Below, one piece after another: positions 25,432 to 33,808 of a DNA stretch of 48,608 bases. Position 1 is the stretch's first letter; each line of letters starts with the position of its first letter. A model generated the notes under the pieces. It made no database searches, was not told the origin of the DNA, and saw nothing but the letters and a program-made list of their open reading frames with translations. The position numbers were made by a program, and so were the translations under genes. The DNA lies in NCBI GenBank assembly GCA_023269585.1, contig JAHFTC010000019.1:1-48608 (forward strand), written 5' to 3'. Origin of the DNA: Opitutaceae bacterium (GTDB taxonomy: Bacteria > Verrucomicrobiota > Verrucomicrobiia > Opitutales > Opitutaceae).

Positions 25432-27228
25432 ATGCTGATCCCGCGCCCGTTCCCTGTTCTGCTGTGTGTCGCCGCCGCCCTCGCCGGCGCCTACGGCCCC
25501 CTCCGCGCCGAAACACCCACGCCCGCCGCCGCACCGGCCAGTCGCGTGCAGTGGCAGGAGTGGAGTGCCGAGTTGCCCGCCCGCGCGAAACAGGCCGGCC
25601 TGCCCCTCTACCTCTTCGCCGGCTCACAGCTCAACGAACTCACCCGCGCCACGCTCCGCCAGACCTTCGCCAACGCCGAGACGGCCGATTTTCTCAACCG
25701 CCGCTTCCTCTGCGTGATGGTCGACACCGATGAGCGTGGCGCCCTCGCCGCCATCGTCCGCCGCCACCTCAGCCTGCTCCACCAGGCCGAGGGTCTCCCC
25801 GTTCACCTTTGGCTCAGCCCCGACCTCGCCGTCATCGAAATCTCCGCCTACCTGCCCCCGACCGAGGAATGGGGCAAACCGGGTTTCCTCAAGGTCGCCA
25901 CGCAGGTCGACGATGCCTGGCGCGCCGACCCCCAAGGGGCCATGGCGAAGGTCGCCGACGCCCTCGCCCACACCGCCGAGCCCGCCGAGCGCCCCGCCGT
26001 GCCCGTCGTCGATTCCGCCGCCATCGGCCGCACGCTCGACCAGGCCGCCGAACGGTGGCGTCAATCCGCCGATACGGCCAACGGCGGCTTCGGCGAGGCG
26101 CCCAAGCACCCGCAACCGGAAGTGCTGCGGTTTCTCCTGTCCCGGCCCGGCCCCGACAGCGACCTCGCCCGCGCCACGCTCCTGCGGATGGCGAACAGCG
26201 CGCTGCGCGATCCGCTCGACGGCGGCTTCTTCCGCTACGCCACCGACCCCGGCTGGCGCCTCCCCTACCTCCAGAAACTTCTGTCCGACCAGGCCCGCCT
26301 CGCCCTCGCCTACCTCGACGCCGACGCGCTCGCCCCGGACCCCGCCCTGCGCGAGGCCGCCTGCGGCGCGCTCGACTACGCGCTCGCCCGCCTGGCACTT
26401 CCGTCCGGCGGATACGCATTCGCCGAGGACGGTTCGGCCGAACCCGGCCCCGCCGCCTACCTCTGGAGCACGGCCGACCTGGCCGCACCGCTCGGCGCCG
26501 ACGCTCCCGGCTTCTTCGCCCGGCATGGCGTCCAGGCCGACGGCAACATCACCGAGGACATCGATCCGGGTGCGCGCTGGAAGGGCCTCAACGTCCTCGC
26601 CTCCGCCCTCCCGTCCACCCCGGAGGACCGTCTCCAGCTGGCCACGCTCGCGGCCCGCCGGGCCGACCGCGCCGCGCCGCTGCGCGACGAACGCGCCTTT
26701 CTCGCACCGCAGTCGCTGTTGCTCGCCGCTCTTTCGCAGGCGGCCGCCCAGTACGACGAGCCGCACTATCACACCGCAGCCACCACGCTCTTCAACACGC
26801 TCCGGACCTCCTTCATCCCCGAAGCCGGCGGGGCCGTCCGTCGCTCCACCGCCTCCACCGAAGCGGCGACGCCGACCGATCGCGCGGCCTTCGCCTACGG
26901 CTGCCAGGCGTACGGTGTCGCCTTCGCGGACGCCCCGGCACGAACCCTTGCCCTGACCCTCCTTGCTTCGCTCGTGGCCGACTCCTTCGACGAAGCCGCC
27001 GGCTGTTTCGTCATCACTCCGCCGGCGCCGAAAACCGGTTTCCTGACCTTCCGTACGCCCGCGCCCACGGACCTCTCCGCCGCCGAAGCGCTCGCGCTTC
27101 TCGCGGGTCTTGAAGGTCCGGCCGCAGCGCGCCTCCGTGCCGGCCTCGTGGCCCGCCTCGAGAGCGAAGAGGAGACCGACACTGGATCGCTCCTGCACGC
27201 CCTCGCCACCGCTCGCAGCCGCGAGTGA
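25432..27228 (+). CDS. Secreted YyaL/DUF255-like protein lacking the thioredoxin CxxC
   Basis: The protein has 598 residues, with a signal peptide ending near LRAE (~25). Its plan follows the YyaL/SSP411 family: an N-terminal thioredoxin-like domain, then an (alpha/alpha)6 barrel. Recognisable landmarks are FLNRRFLCVMVDTDER, GLPVHLWLSPDLAVIE, GGFGEAPKHPQPEVLRFLL, and LDGGFFRYATDPGWRLPYLQ followed by KLLSDQARLALAYLDA. The family's CHWCHVM active-site motif is absent; the corresponding stretch reads GSQLNELTRATLRQTF. A redox role is therefore unlikely. It follows the GT-C-like gene by 22 bp. The assignment is by pattern, and divergence is high. Confidence 0.7.
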   Translation: MLIPRPFPVLLCVAAALAGAYGPLRAETPTPAAAPASRVQWQEWSAELPARAKQAGLPLYLFAGSQLNELTRATLRQTFANAETADFLNRRFLCVMVDTDERGALAAIVRRHLSLLHQAEGLPVHLWLSPDLAVIEISAYLPPTEEWGKPGFLKVATQVDDAWRADPQGAMAKVADALAHTAEPAERPAVPVVDSAAIGRTLDQAAERWRQSADTANGGFGEAPKHPQPEVLRFLLSRPGPDSDLARATLLRMANSALRDPLDGGFFRYATDPGWRLPYLQKLLSDQARLALAYLDADALAPDPALREAACGALDYALARLALPSGGYAFAEDGSAEPGPAAYLWSTADLAAPLGADAPGFFARHGVQADGNITEDIDPGARWKGLNVLASALPSTPEDRLQLATLAARRADRAAPLRDERAFLAPQSLLLAALSQAAAQYDEPHYHTAATTLFNTLRTSFIPEAGGAVRRSTASTEAATPTDRAAFAYGCQAYGVAFADAPARTLALTLLASLVADSFDEAAGCFVITPPAPKTGFLTFRTPAPTDLSAAEALALLAGLEGPAAARLRAGLVARLESEEETDTGSLLHALATARSRE

Positions 27229-27304
27229 GCGTCGCCGCGTTCAACGAGGAAGGTTGCGCTCCCGCAGCACTCCGACCACGGGCGCACGGCACCAACCGCC
27301 GCAT

Positions 27305-27766
27305 TCAGCTCTTCAGCTCCACCACGACCTGGATCTCGACGGCGCAGTTGCGCGGCAGTCCGGCCACGGCCACCGCCGCCCGGGCATGTTTGCCGGCCTC
27401 GCCGAAGACCTGCACGAAGAGATCGCTCGCGCCGTTGATCACCGCCGGGCTGTCCGGAAATCCGGAGACGGCGTTGACGAAACCGGAGACGAGCACGAAC
27501 CGCGCGACCGCGTCGAGACTGCCGGTCGCGGCCTTGATGTTGGCGAGCGTGTTGAGAGCACACACCCGCGCGGCCTCGTAACCGCTCTCGACGGTCTGCT
27601 CGCGCCCGACTTGGCCGACATGGGTCACCACGCCGTCGCGCACGCAGATGGTGCCGGCAAGATACAACAGGTTGCCCGTGCGGACGGACGGCAGGTAGTT
27701 GCCGGCGGCCGCCGGGGCGGGAGGCAGAGCCAGACCGAGTTCAGCGAGTTTCGTTTCGATGCTCAT
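27305..27766 (-). CDS. RidA/YjgF-family protein (chorismate-mutase-like subgroup)
   Basis: The protein has 153 residues. RidA-type enzymes deaminate reactive enamine/imine intermediates or act on related metabolites. The start MSIETKLAELGLALPP and GNYLPSVRTGNLLYLAGTIC, then ALNTLANIKAATGSLD, are typical of the longer YjgF subgroup resembling AroH-like trimers. That subgroup often lacks the canonical catalytic Arg of RidA, and none is obvious here (AGLPRNCAVEIQVVVELKS has an Arg in the last strand). Its ATG overlaps the stop of the upstream NMT1-type gene (ATGA, 27763-27766), so the two are translationally coupled. Confidence 0.88.
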   Translation of the reverse strand: MSIETKLAELGLALPPAPAAAGNYLPSVRTGNLLYLAGTICVRDGVVTHVGQVGREQTVESGYEAARVCALNTLANIKAATGSLDAVARFVLVSGFVNAVSGFPDSPAVINGASDLFVQVFGEAGKHARAAVAVAGLPRNCAVEIQVVVELKS

Positions 27767-28785
27767 GGAATCCTCTCAGTCGGGCGGCTGTCCTCGACCG
27801 GCACGAGATCGAAACGTGCCACCTCGTCCACGGCGACCGGGCGCGCCAACTGGTTGAATTGCCGCAACTGTTCGATCTGTCCGGCGATCCGGTCCGCGAC
27901 AATCCGTCCGGTGCGCTCGTGGTCCTCGCGACGCCCCTGCACGAGGCGCAGCTCGCGCATCATCGCGAGGCCGTGTTCCATCACCTCGCGCGCCATCGCC
28001 GGATTGGCCGCCGCGATCGCCGCAAACGCCGGCGTCGGGTCGCCCTCGATCAGCTCGTTGTACCCCGCCACCGTCGCCGCGAGAAATCGTCGGATCGCTT
28101 CGGGGTGACGGGCCGCGAACGCGCGGTTGGCATAGATCACCCGATACGGGTCGAAGCCCGAGTCCGCCACCAACAGGAAGCCCACTTTCGCCCCGCGTTG
28201 CTCTGTCACGAACGGTTCCTGGGTCACGAAACACTGCCGCACCAGCGACTCGTCGGCGATGAAACCGGTCAGATCCGCTGTGTACGGCATCCGGTCGAAG
28301 CGCACTCGCTGGCTCCGCTGCAGGAAGTCGACCCAGACCATGCTCGTGTTCGCGATTAGCGTGCGGCCGTCCAGATCCCGGAAGCTCCGCAACGGCCGCG
28401 TGTGGTGAAACATCAGCCCGAGCGGGCTGCGCTGCATCTCGGCGCCGACAATCACCAACGGGCGCCCGCGCGACACCGCGGCGATCACACAGTTGCCGTC
28501 GGTCGCACCGAGCTCGGCGCTTCCCGCCGCCACCTGCTCCTTCGCATCTCCACCTGGCCCTCCGGAGATGATCTCCACCTCAAGACCCCCGGCCCGATAG
28601 AAGCCGCGGGCCTGCGCCAGAAAATAGCCACCCGCTTCGATCTGCGGATCACCGTCGAGCTGGAACCGCACGCGCGTCAGCTCCACGGGCGGGGTCGCGC
28701 CCTGCTCCGCCGCCGGCGTCTGGCGCCCGCAGCCGCCGAGCAGCCACGCCAACCCGGCCAGTGCGTAAGGAAATAACCGTTGCAT
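27763..28785 (-). CDS. NMT1/ThiY-type substrate-binding lipoprotein
   Basis: A 340-residue lipoprotein with lipobox LLGGC (Cys19). The NMT1/ThiY fold is seen in VRFQLDGDPQIEAGGYFLAQ, then ARGFYRAGGLEVEIISGGPG, AELGATDGNCVIAAVSRGRP, and RSFRDLDGRTLIANTSMVWV. Such proteins bind thiamine-precursor pyrimidines, sulfonates or similar small molecules for ABC importers. No permease or ATPase gene is beside it. Instead it overlaps a RidA-family gene by 4 bp, so a linked small-molecule function is likely. The start at 28785 is set by the signal peptide; the open frame runs 72 codons further upstream. Confidence 0.8.
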   Translation of the reverse strand: MQRLFPYALAGLAWLLGGCGRQTPAAEQGATPPVELTRVRFQLDGDPQIEAGGYFLAQARGFYRAGGLEVEIISGGPGGDAKEQVAAGSAELGATDGNCVIAAVSRGRPLVIVGAEMQRSPLGLMFHHTRPLRSFRDLDGRTLIANTSMVWVDFLQRSQRVRFDRMPYTADLTGFIADESLVRQCFVTQEPFVTEQRGAKVGFLLVADSGFDPYRVIYANRAFAARHPEAIRRFLAATVAGYNELIEGDPTPAFAAIAAANPAMAREVMEHGLAMMRELRLVQGRREDHERTGRIVADRIAGQIEQLRQFNQLARPVAVDEVARFDLVPVEDSRPTERIP

Positions 28786-28886
28786 CGCGGCCCGCAGCCA
28801 AACAGCCCTGCGGAGCCGAGGCAATCCGCGGTTTCCGACGCCGACCCCCGGCCCGCTGGCGGCGCAACCGCACGAGCCACCCGCGG

Positions 28887-31628
28887 TCATTCGGCCGCGA
28901 GGCGCAGGCGGTAGAAGCTGCGGTGCGGACCGGTCGCCGGAACCACCCGCCACGCGACCTCCTCCAAACCGCAGCCGCAGTCGACGATCTCTTCCGCGCA
29001 CGCCTCGGCCGGCACGACGGTCCAGCTTGCGAGGTCCGCCGACTGCTCGAGCGAATAGCCTACCCCGACCGTCCCCGGCCGCCGCCGGAACGTGAAGGCC
29101 AGCGCGCCTTCCGCCGGCACCGGGCCGCCGAGCCGCCCGCCGCAGCCGCCGACCTCCGCCGTCTTCGGGTCGGTGCCCAACGCGTATTCAAATAGGTTTG
29201 CGACACCATCGCCATCGGGGTCGGCCTGACGCCCCCAAAGCGTGGCCTCGCGGGCGGGATCAGCCAGCTCGGCGTTCGTGAACGGCCCATGGAGCCAAAG
29301 TTCGTAGAGCTGCGGCGCCGCCGCCTCGGTATAAGTGAGCTCCAGATACGGCGCCACGTCCGCGCCGTACTCCGAGGCCTTCAGGCCAATGCCAGTCAGC
29401 GGGCTCCGCACCAACAGCAATCCATGGTTCGGCACCGTCCCGGCGGCCCACTTCTGCACGAGCAAGGTGACATCGACCGCCGGGTAGAACACATGGTCCC
29501 AGTTGGCCGAGCCACTGAGCTGGAGGAGGCGCCCCACCCGCTCCGCGCGATCGCCGCCGGGCGTGGTCCACGGCACGCCGGCCGCCGCGTTGTTCCACGT
29601 CACCGCCCCCTCGGTCCAGGCCGACGTCACCCGGTAGAGCTCGAGGTACTGCTCCGGCTGGTAGTTGCTCTGCGACCAGACGTAGAAGGCCACCCGCGCC
29701 GACACCACGCGTCGTCCGTTCAACGCGGCCGGGAGCTCGAACCGCACCAGGAAGCGGTCGATCGTCGAGAGGTAGTTCGTGGCTCCGTAGTTGGTCGTCG
29801 GGTTCGCGGCGGCGATGAACGCGTCGGTGCTCTGCGCCGCGCCCTGGAGCCGGATCGTGTGCTGTACCTGACTCGGATCGAGCGTGCTCGCCGTGATCTG
29901 AGCGGAGAGCACCGACTCGTTGCCCGCCGCATCGTACGCGCTCACGCGGTAGGTGTAGCTCGTGTTGGCGGTCAGGCCGCTGTCGGTGTAGGTCGGGCTC
30001 GCGTTCGTACCGACCGCCGCCCCGTTGCGGTAGACCCGATAGCCTGTCACGCCGCGGTCGTCGGTCGACGGGTTCCAGGTCAGCTGCACGCCCGTGGTGG
30101 TCGCGCCGCCCGCCTGCAGCCCGGTGGGCATCGAGGGGGCCGTGGTGTCGCCGGGATCGACCGTCGACACGGTGAGCGTGCTCGACGGGTTCGATTCGTT
30201 CCCCGCGGCGTCGAGCGCCGTGACCCGATAACTGTAGCTCGTCGCCTGCGTGAGCCCGCTTTCAGTGTAGGTAAGCCCGGTGGCGGTGCCGACCCGCGTC
30301 GTTCCGCGGTAGATCCAGTAAGAGGTCACGCCGACGTTGTCCGTCGAGGCGTTCCAGCGCAACGCCACCGCGGTCGTGGTGATCGAATCGGTCCGGAGAT
30401 TGCCCGGCGCGGTGGGTGCCTGGGTGTCGACCGCCGCGGGCGTGCTCACCGGCAGGCTGTTGCTGGCGCCCGATTCCAGGAGGGAGCCGTTCACCGCACG
30501 CACCGTGTAGGTGTAGTTCGTCGACGCCGCCACGGTGGTGTCGGAGAACGTCGTGCCGCCCACGAAGGAGCGCAGCGTGCCGTTGCGGAAGATTCGGTAG
30601 CCGGAGACGCCCGACTCCGGATCGCTGGAGCCCGTCCAGGAAAGTTCAACCCGGTTGTAGGCGATGGTCGTCGCCGCGAGCGCGGCGGGGCTCGAGGGCG
30701 GCGTGGTGTCGGTGACGGGCGTCCAGCCCGCGACGCGGGCGAACAGCCACCAGATTGCATACGCCTTCCGGTTGGCGTTGAGCGCCTGGGAATGCGCCGC
30801 GCTGCAGCTGTACCAGTCGGTGTTCTGCACATGCGAGTTCTGCCACGCGGTCGCCCAGTTGCGCGACTGGCCGTTGAGCACGTAGTCGCAGTTGTCGTTC
30901 GCCATGAGTTCCATGTAGTTCACGAGCCCGTCCGGGTCGTAACTCTCGATGTCGGCGAAATCGAAGAGGGCCTTGTTGTTGGTCCGGCAGTAGTCGCGGA
31001 TCTGGTTGTTGCGGACGTTCACGTTGCCGGTGGCCCCGCCGCCGTTGAGGTGGCCGGTCATGTAGACGAATCGCACCCCCGGGTAGGAGGTCTCGAGCCC
31101 GCTCATCAGGTTGAGATACTGCTGGATGTCGGCTTGCGAGCCGTCGACCTGTCCGCACCACGACCACATGACGACATTGATCTCCGGACGGTTGGCGCCG
31201 CGACCCGCACCGTTCGGTGTGCCGAGGTAGCTCCGTGTCGCATTCTCCCACGCCGTTCGGTTCGGGGCGCCCAGGTCATCGGCGAGACCGACTCCGCCGA
31301 AGTTCCCATAGAAGTCGCGGTAGTCGAGCGCACCGCCTGAACCACCGTTGTTGAAGGTGAAGAGATTGTCGGCGAACGCGTCGGCCTGCTTCGCGTTCAT
31401 GAACGCGACCAACCCGCTCATGCCGTCGGTGATCTGGCTGCCGTGCGAAGTGTGGCCGTAGGCGATGTGCAGCGTCTGCTTCGCCTGTTGGATCGCCGCC
31501 GCTGGTACCGCGTTGAGGTTGGTCCGAGTATGGTCGGCGATGATACCCTGCCCAGCCGCCTGGGTTGCGATAAGGCCCAGCACTCCCAGGAGGAGCGCCG
31601 CCGTCGAACGAATATGCGATGGATGCAT
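28887..31628 (-). CDS. Large secreted protein: SGNH-like N-terminus, three FN3 domains, DNRLRE-like domain
   Basis: A 913-residue exported protein whose signal peptide ends near TQAAGQG (~27). The N-terminal domain (~28-300) has TLHIAYGHTSHGSQITDGMS and INVVMWSWCGQVDGSQADIQ, resembling SGNH-type hydrolase-like proteins of Verrucomicrobia. Three fibronectin type III repeats follow (each with AxTxxxYxYxVxAxDxxGNxS). Next is a DNRLRE/CBM96-like module (ANPTTNYGATNYLSTIDRFL, later SAWTEGAVTWNNAAAGVPW) and a calcium-loop-like segment (DPDGDGVANLFEYALGTDP) before the C-terminal domain. The layout suggests an extracellular polysaccharide-related enzyme or adhesin. The catalytic function is unproven. 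Confidence 0.78.
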   Translation of the reverse strand: MHPSHIRSTAALLLGVLGLIATQAAGQGIIADHTRTNLNAVPAAAIQQAKQTLHIAYGHTSHGSQITDGMSGLVAFMNAKQADAFADNLFTFNNGGSGGALDYRDFYGNFGGVGLADDLGAPNRTAWENATRSYLGTPNGAGRGANRPEINVVMWSWCGQVDGSQADIQQYLNLMSGLETSYPGVRFVYMTGHLNGGGATGNVNVRNNQIRDYCRTNNKALFDFADIESYDPDGLVNYMELMANDNCDYVLNGQSRNWATAWQNSHVQNTDWYSCSAAHSQALNANRKAYAIWWLFARVAGWTPVTDTTPPSSPAALAATTIAYNRVELSWTGSSDPESGVSGYRIFRNGTLRSFVGGTTFSDTTVAASTNYTYTVRAVNGSLLESGASNSLPVSTPAAVDTQAPTAPGNLRTDSITTTAVALRWNASTDNVGVTSYWIYRGTTRVGTATGLTYTESGLTQATSYSYRVTALDAAGNESNPSSTLTVSTVDPGDTTAPSMPTGLQAGGATTTGVQLTWNPSTDDRGVTGYRVYRNGAAVGTNASPTYTDSGLTANTSYTYRVSAYDAAGNESVLSAQITASTLDPSQVQHTIRLQGAAQSTDAFIAAANPTTNYGATNYLSTIDRFLVRFELPAALNGRRVVSARVAFYVWSQSNYQPEQYLELYRVTSAWTEGAVTWNNAAAGVPWTTPGGDRAERVGRLLQLSGSANWDHVFYPAVDVTLLVQKWAAGTVPNHGLLLVRSPLTGIGLKASEYGADVAPYLELTYTEAAAPQLYELWLHGPFTNAELADPAREATLWGRQADPDGDGVANLFEYALGTDPKTAEVGGCGGRLGGPVPAEGALAFTFRRRPGTVGVGYSLEQSADLASWTVVPAEACAEEIVDCGCGLEEVAWRVVPATGPHRSFYRLRLAAE

Positions 31629-31752
31629 GATGGACAGGTGTTCGGTGGCCGGGCTTGAACTCCTGCCGTGCAACCCTGCTGCACGGATGAAAGAACGGCG
31701 GGCATTCTCACCCCTTCGCGACGTCCGCAAAGCGGGAACTCGCGGCCGCCCG

Positions 31753-33714
31753 TCAACTCACGGCTTTTTGATCCGCGCTTTTAGCAACGCCTTTACCGCT
31801 GCGCAGCGCCCGCACCGAAACGATCGCGCTCGAGCCGAGCATCAGCAGCGCCGCCACGATCGGATGCAACAGCCCCGCCGCCGCCACCGCCATGCCGACC
31901 GAATTGTACGCCGCCGCAAAACGCAGGTTCGCCGTCACGCCCGCCCGCACCCGGCGCGCTTCTTCGATCGCCCGCGGCAGGAAACGCAGGTCCTCGCCCA
32001 GAAAGACCGCCGGCGACGCCGCCTGCGCCAACGCGGTGCCGCCTCCCATCGCAATCGCGCTGTCCGCGGCGCTCATCGCCGCCGCATCGTTGATTCCGTC
32101 GCCCACGAAGACGACCACCCGGCCGGCGGTGCGCAACGCCTCCACCGCGGCACGCTTCTCCTCGGGTCCGAGTCCGCCGCGCCACGACATGCCCGCAAAC
32201 GCCCCGGCCGCCGGCGACTCGTCGCCGGTCAACACCTCGGCCGCCACCCCGAGCGCCCGCAGTTCGGCAAAGACCGTCTCCGCCCCCGTGCGCCACGCCT
32301 CGCCCAGCACCACCAGCGCCGCCGGCTCACCATCGACCGCCACGCCCACGCCGCGACCGTCGGCCGTCGGGGTATCCGTAGCCACGCCCGCCCACTCCGG
32401 TGCGCCGATCCGAACCTCGCGCCCCTCGACGCTCGCGCTCACACCCCGGCCGGGTTCGACGCGCACCCCGTGCGCGACCGCCGTGCTCGGCCCGTGAAAC
32501 GCGCGGGCGATCGGATGGTCGAGATCGCGTTCGACCGCCGCCACCGCCCCGCGCAGCCAACTCTCTCGCGCGCGCCAGGCGGGTTCGATCCGCCAGTCGA
32601 GCGTCGTCAATCGATCCGCCGAGAGCGTCCCCGTTTTGTCGAAACACACGTGGTCCACCCGCGCGAGCACGTCCAACACGTCGCCCGTTCGCGCGACCAA
32701 CCCGAGATCCGCCAACCGCCCCAGCCCCTGCCAAACCGCCAGCGGCGTCGCCAAACCCAGGGCACAGGGACACGCCACCAGCAGCACCGCCATGCTGTTG
32801 AACAACCCCACGACCCACGTCGCGCGCCACGCCCAAAACACGAGCGTCGCCGTCGCGACCAGCAGCACCACCGGCAGGAACGCCGCCGCCAGCCGGTCCG
32901 CCTGCCGTTGGAGGGCCGACGGCGCGAGCCGCGCCGCCGCCACCGTCTCCAACACCGCATCCAACCGCCGCGCACCACCCGCCGCCGTCACCTCGATCTC
33001 CAGTTCGCCGTCGATGGCGTGCGTGCCGGCGAGCACGGGATCGCCCTCGCCACGGGCGAGCGGGCGCCATTCGCCGGTCATCGTCGTCGCCTGAACGAAG
33101 CTGCGCCCGCGCCGCACGATGCCATCAACACCGATCGCCCGGCCCGGCCGCACCCGCACGTGTTCGCCGTTTTGCAGAGCCGTCACCGCCACCACTGAAC
33201 CATCGAGCCGCTCGGCCAGATCGTACCGCTCGCGCGTTTCATCGACGGCCCGCAGCGCCTTCGCCCGCGAGCGCGCTCCGAGCGTCTTCCCCGCAGCGTA
33301 GATCGCCAGCAGGATCGAGATCACCTCGTAGTACACCGCGCCAGTGCGGGCGAACGTCGCGGTGAGCGAGGCCGCGAAGGCGCCGAGCAACGTCACCAGA
33401 AACAGCTGATCCACCGCAATCCGCCGCGCCCGGGCCGTCGCCCACGCCTCGCGCGCCAACGGCGGCAGGAGCAGCGCGCACACGACGGTCGCGCCCGCAA
33501 TCAACACCCCGTGCACCAGCCAGTACGCCGAGCCCTCCGGCGGCGTGAGGTTCACCGCCAGGCTGAACACCATGCTCTGCCCGGCCACCACCGCCGCCAC
33601 GCCGATTCGCCACCACGCGCGCAGCACCGCCGCGCCGTCGAGTTCCACGCCGGGTTGCCCGGCACTCCCCGGGACGGCGGTCTCGACCTCGGAGTTGGCA
33701 GTGGCTCGGATCAT
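31753..33714 (-). CDS. CPx-type heavy-metal P-type ATPase (CopA-like), no N-terminal metal-binding domain
   Basis: A 653-residue transporter that uses ATP to move a soft metal, probably copper, across the membrane. The intramembrane CPC is in VACPCALGLATP. The phosphorylation motif is CFDKTGTL, the soft-metal HP signature is DLDHPIARAF, and the hinge is VFVGDGINDAAAMSAADSAI. The actuator loop reads TMTGEWRPLARGEGD, with Trp where most family members have Ser. No CxxC heavy-metal-associated domain precedes the first helices. The start at 33714 (MIRATANSEVE) is chosen because the upstream frame is Arg/Pro-rich. It is divergent from the helicase gene (94 bp). Confidence 0.9.
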   Translation of the reverse strand: MIRATANSEVETAVPGSAGQPGVELDGAAVLRAWWRIGVAAVVAGQSMVFSLAVNLTPPEGSAYWLVHGVLIAGATVVCALLLPPLAREAWATARARRIAVDQLFLVTLLGAFAASLTATFARTGAVYYEVISILLAIYAAGKTLGARSRAKALRAVDETRERYDLAERLDGSVVAVTALQNGEHVRVRPGRAIGVDGIVRRGRSFVQATTMTGEWRPLARGEGDPVLAGTHAIDGELEIEVTAAGGARRLDAVLETVAAARLAPSALQRQADRLAAAFLPVVLLVATATLVFWAWRATWVVGLFNSMAVLLVACPCALGLATPLAVWQGLGRLADLGLVARTGDVLDVLARVDHVCFDKTGTLSADRLTTLDWRIEPAWRARESWLRGAVAAVERDLDHPIARAFHGPSTAVAHGVRVEPGRGVSASVEGREVRIGAPEWAGVATDTPTADGRGVGVAVDGEPAALVVLGEAWRTGAETVFAELRALGVAAEVLTGDESPAAGAFAGMSWRGGLGPEEKRAAVEALRTAGRVVVFVGDGINDAAAMSAADSAIAMGGGTALAQAASPAVFLGEDLRFLPRAIEEARRVRAGVTANLRFAAAYNSVGMAVAAAGLLHPIVAALLMLGSSAIVSVRALRSGKGVAKSADQKAVS

Positions 33715-33808
33715 CGCAGGCGCACACCGTTCCGGGAACCGCGCCGCTGCGCAAGCTCGGCGCCATTTCCCCCTTCCGCCTCCGCCCTCTCTTCGCCTAC
33801 ATCCGCGC

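Noticed and set aside
31629-31675. tRNA-like T-arm (minus strand, GGAGTTCAAGCC)
   Set aside because: There is no acceptor stem, anticodon arm or matching T-stem around it.
31629-31752. Riboswitch leader upstream of the large FN3 protein
   Set aside because: The region has one short hairpin on the minus strand (GTGCA and TGCAC arms), but I could not match it to c-di-GMP, TPP, cobalamin or other known riboswitch consensus features.
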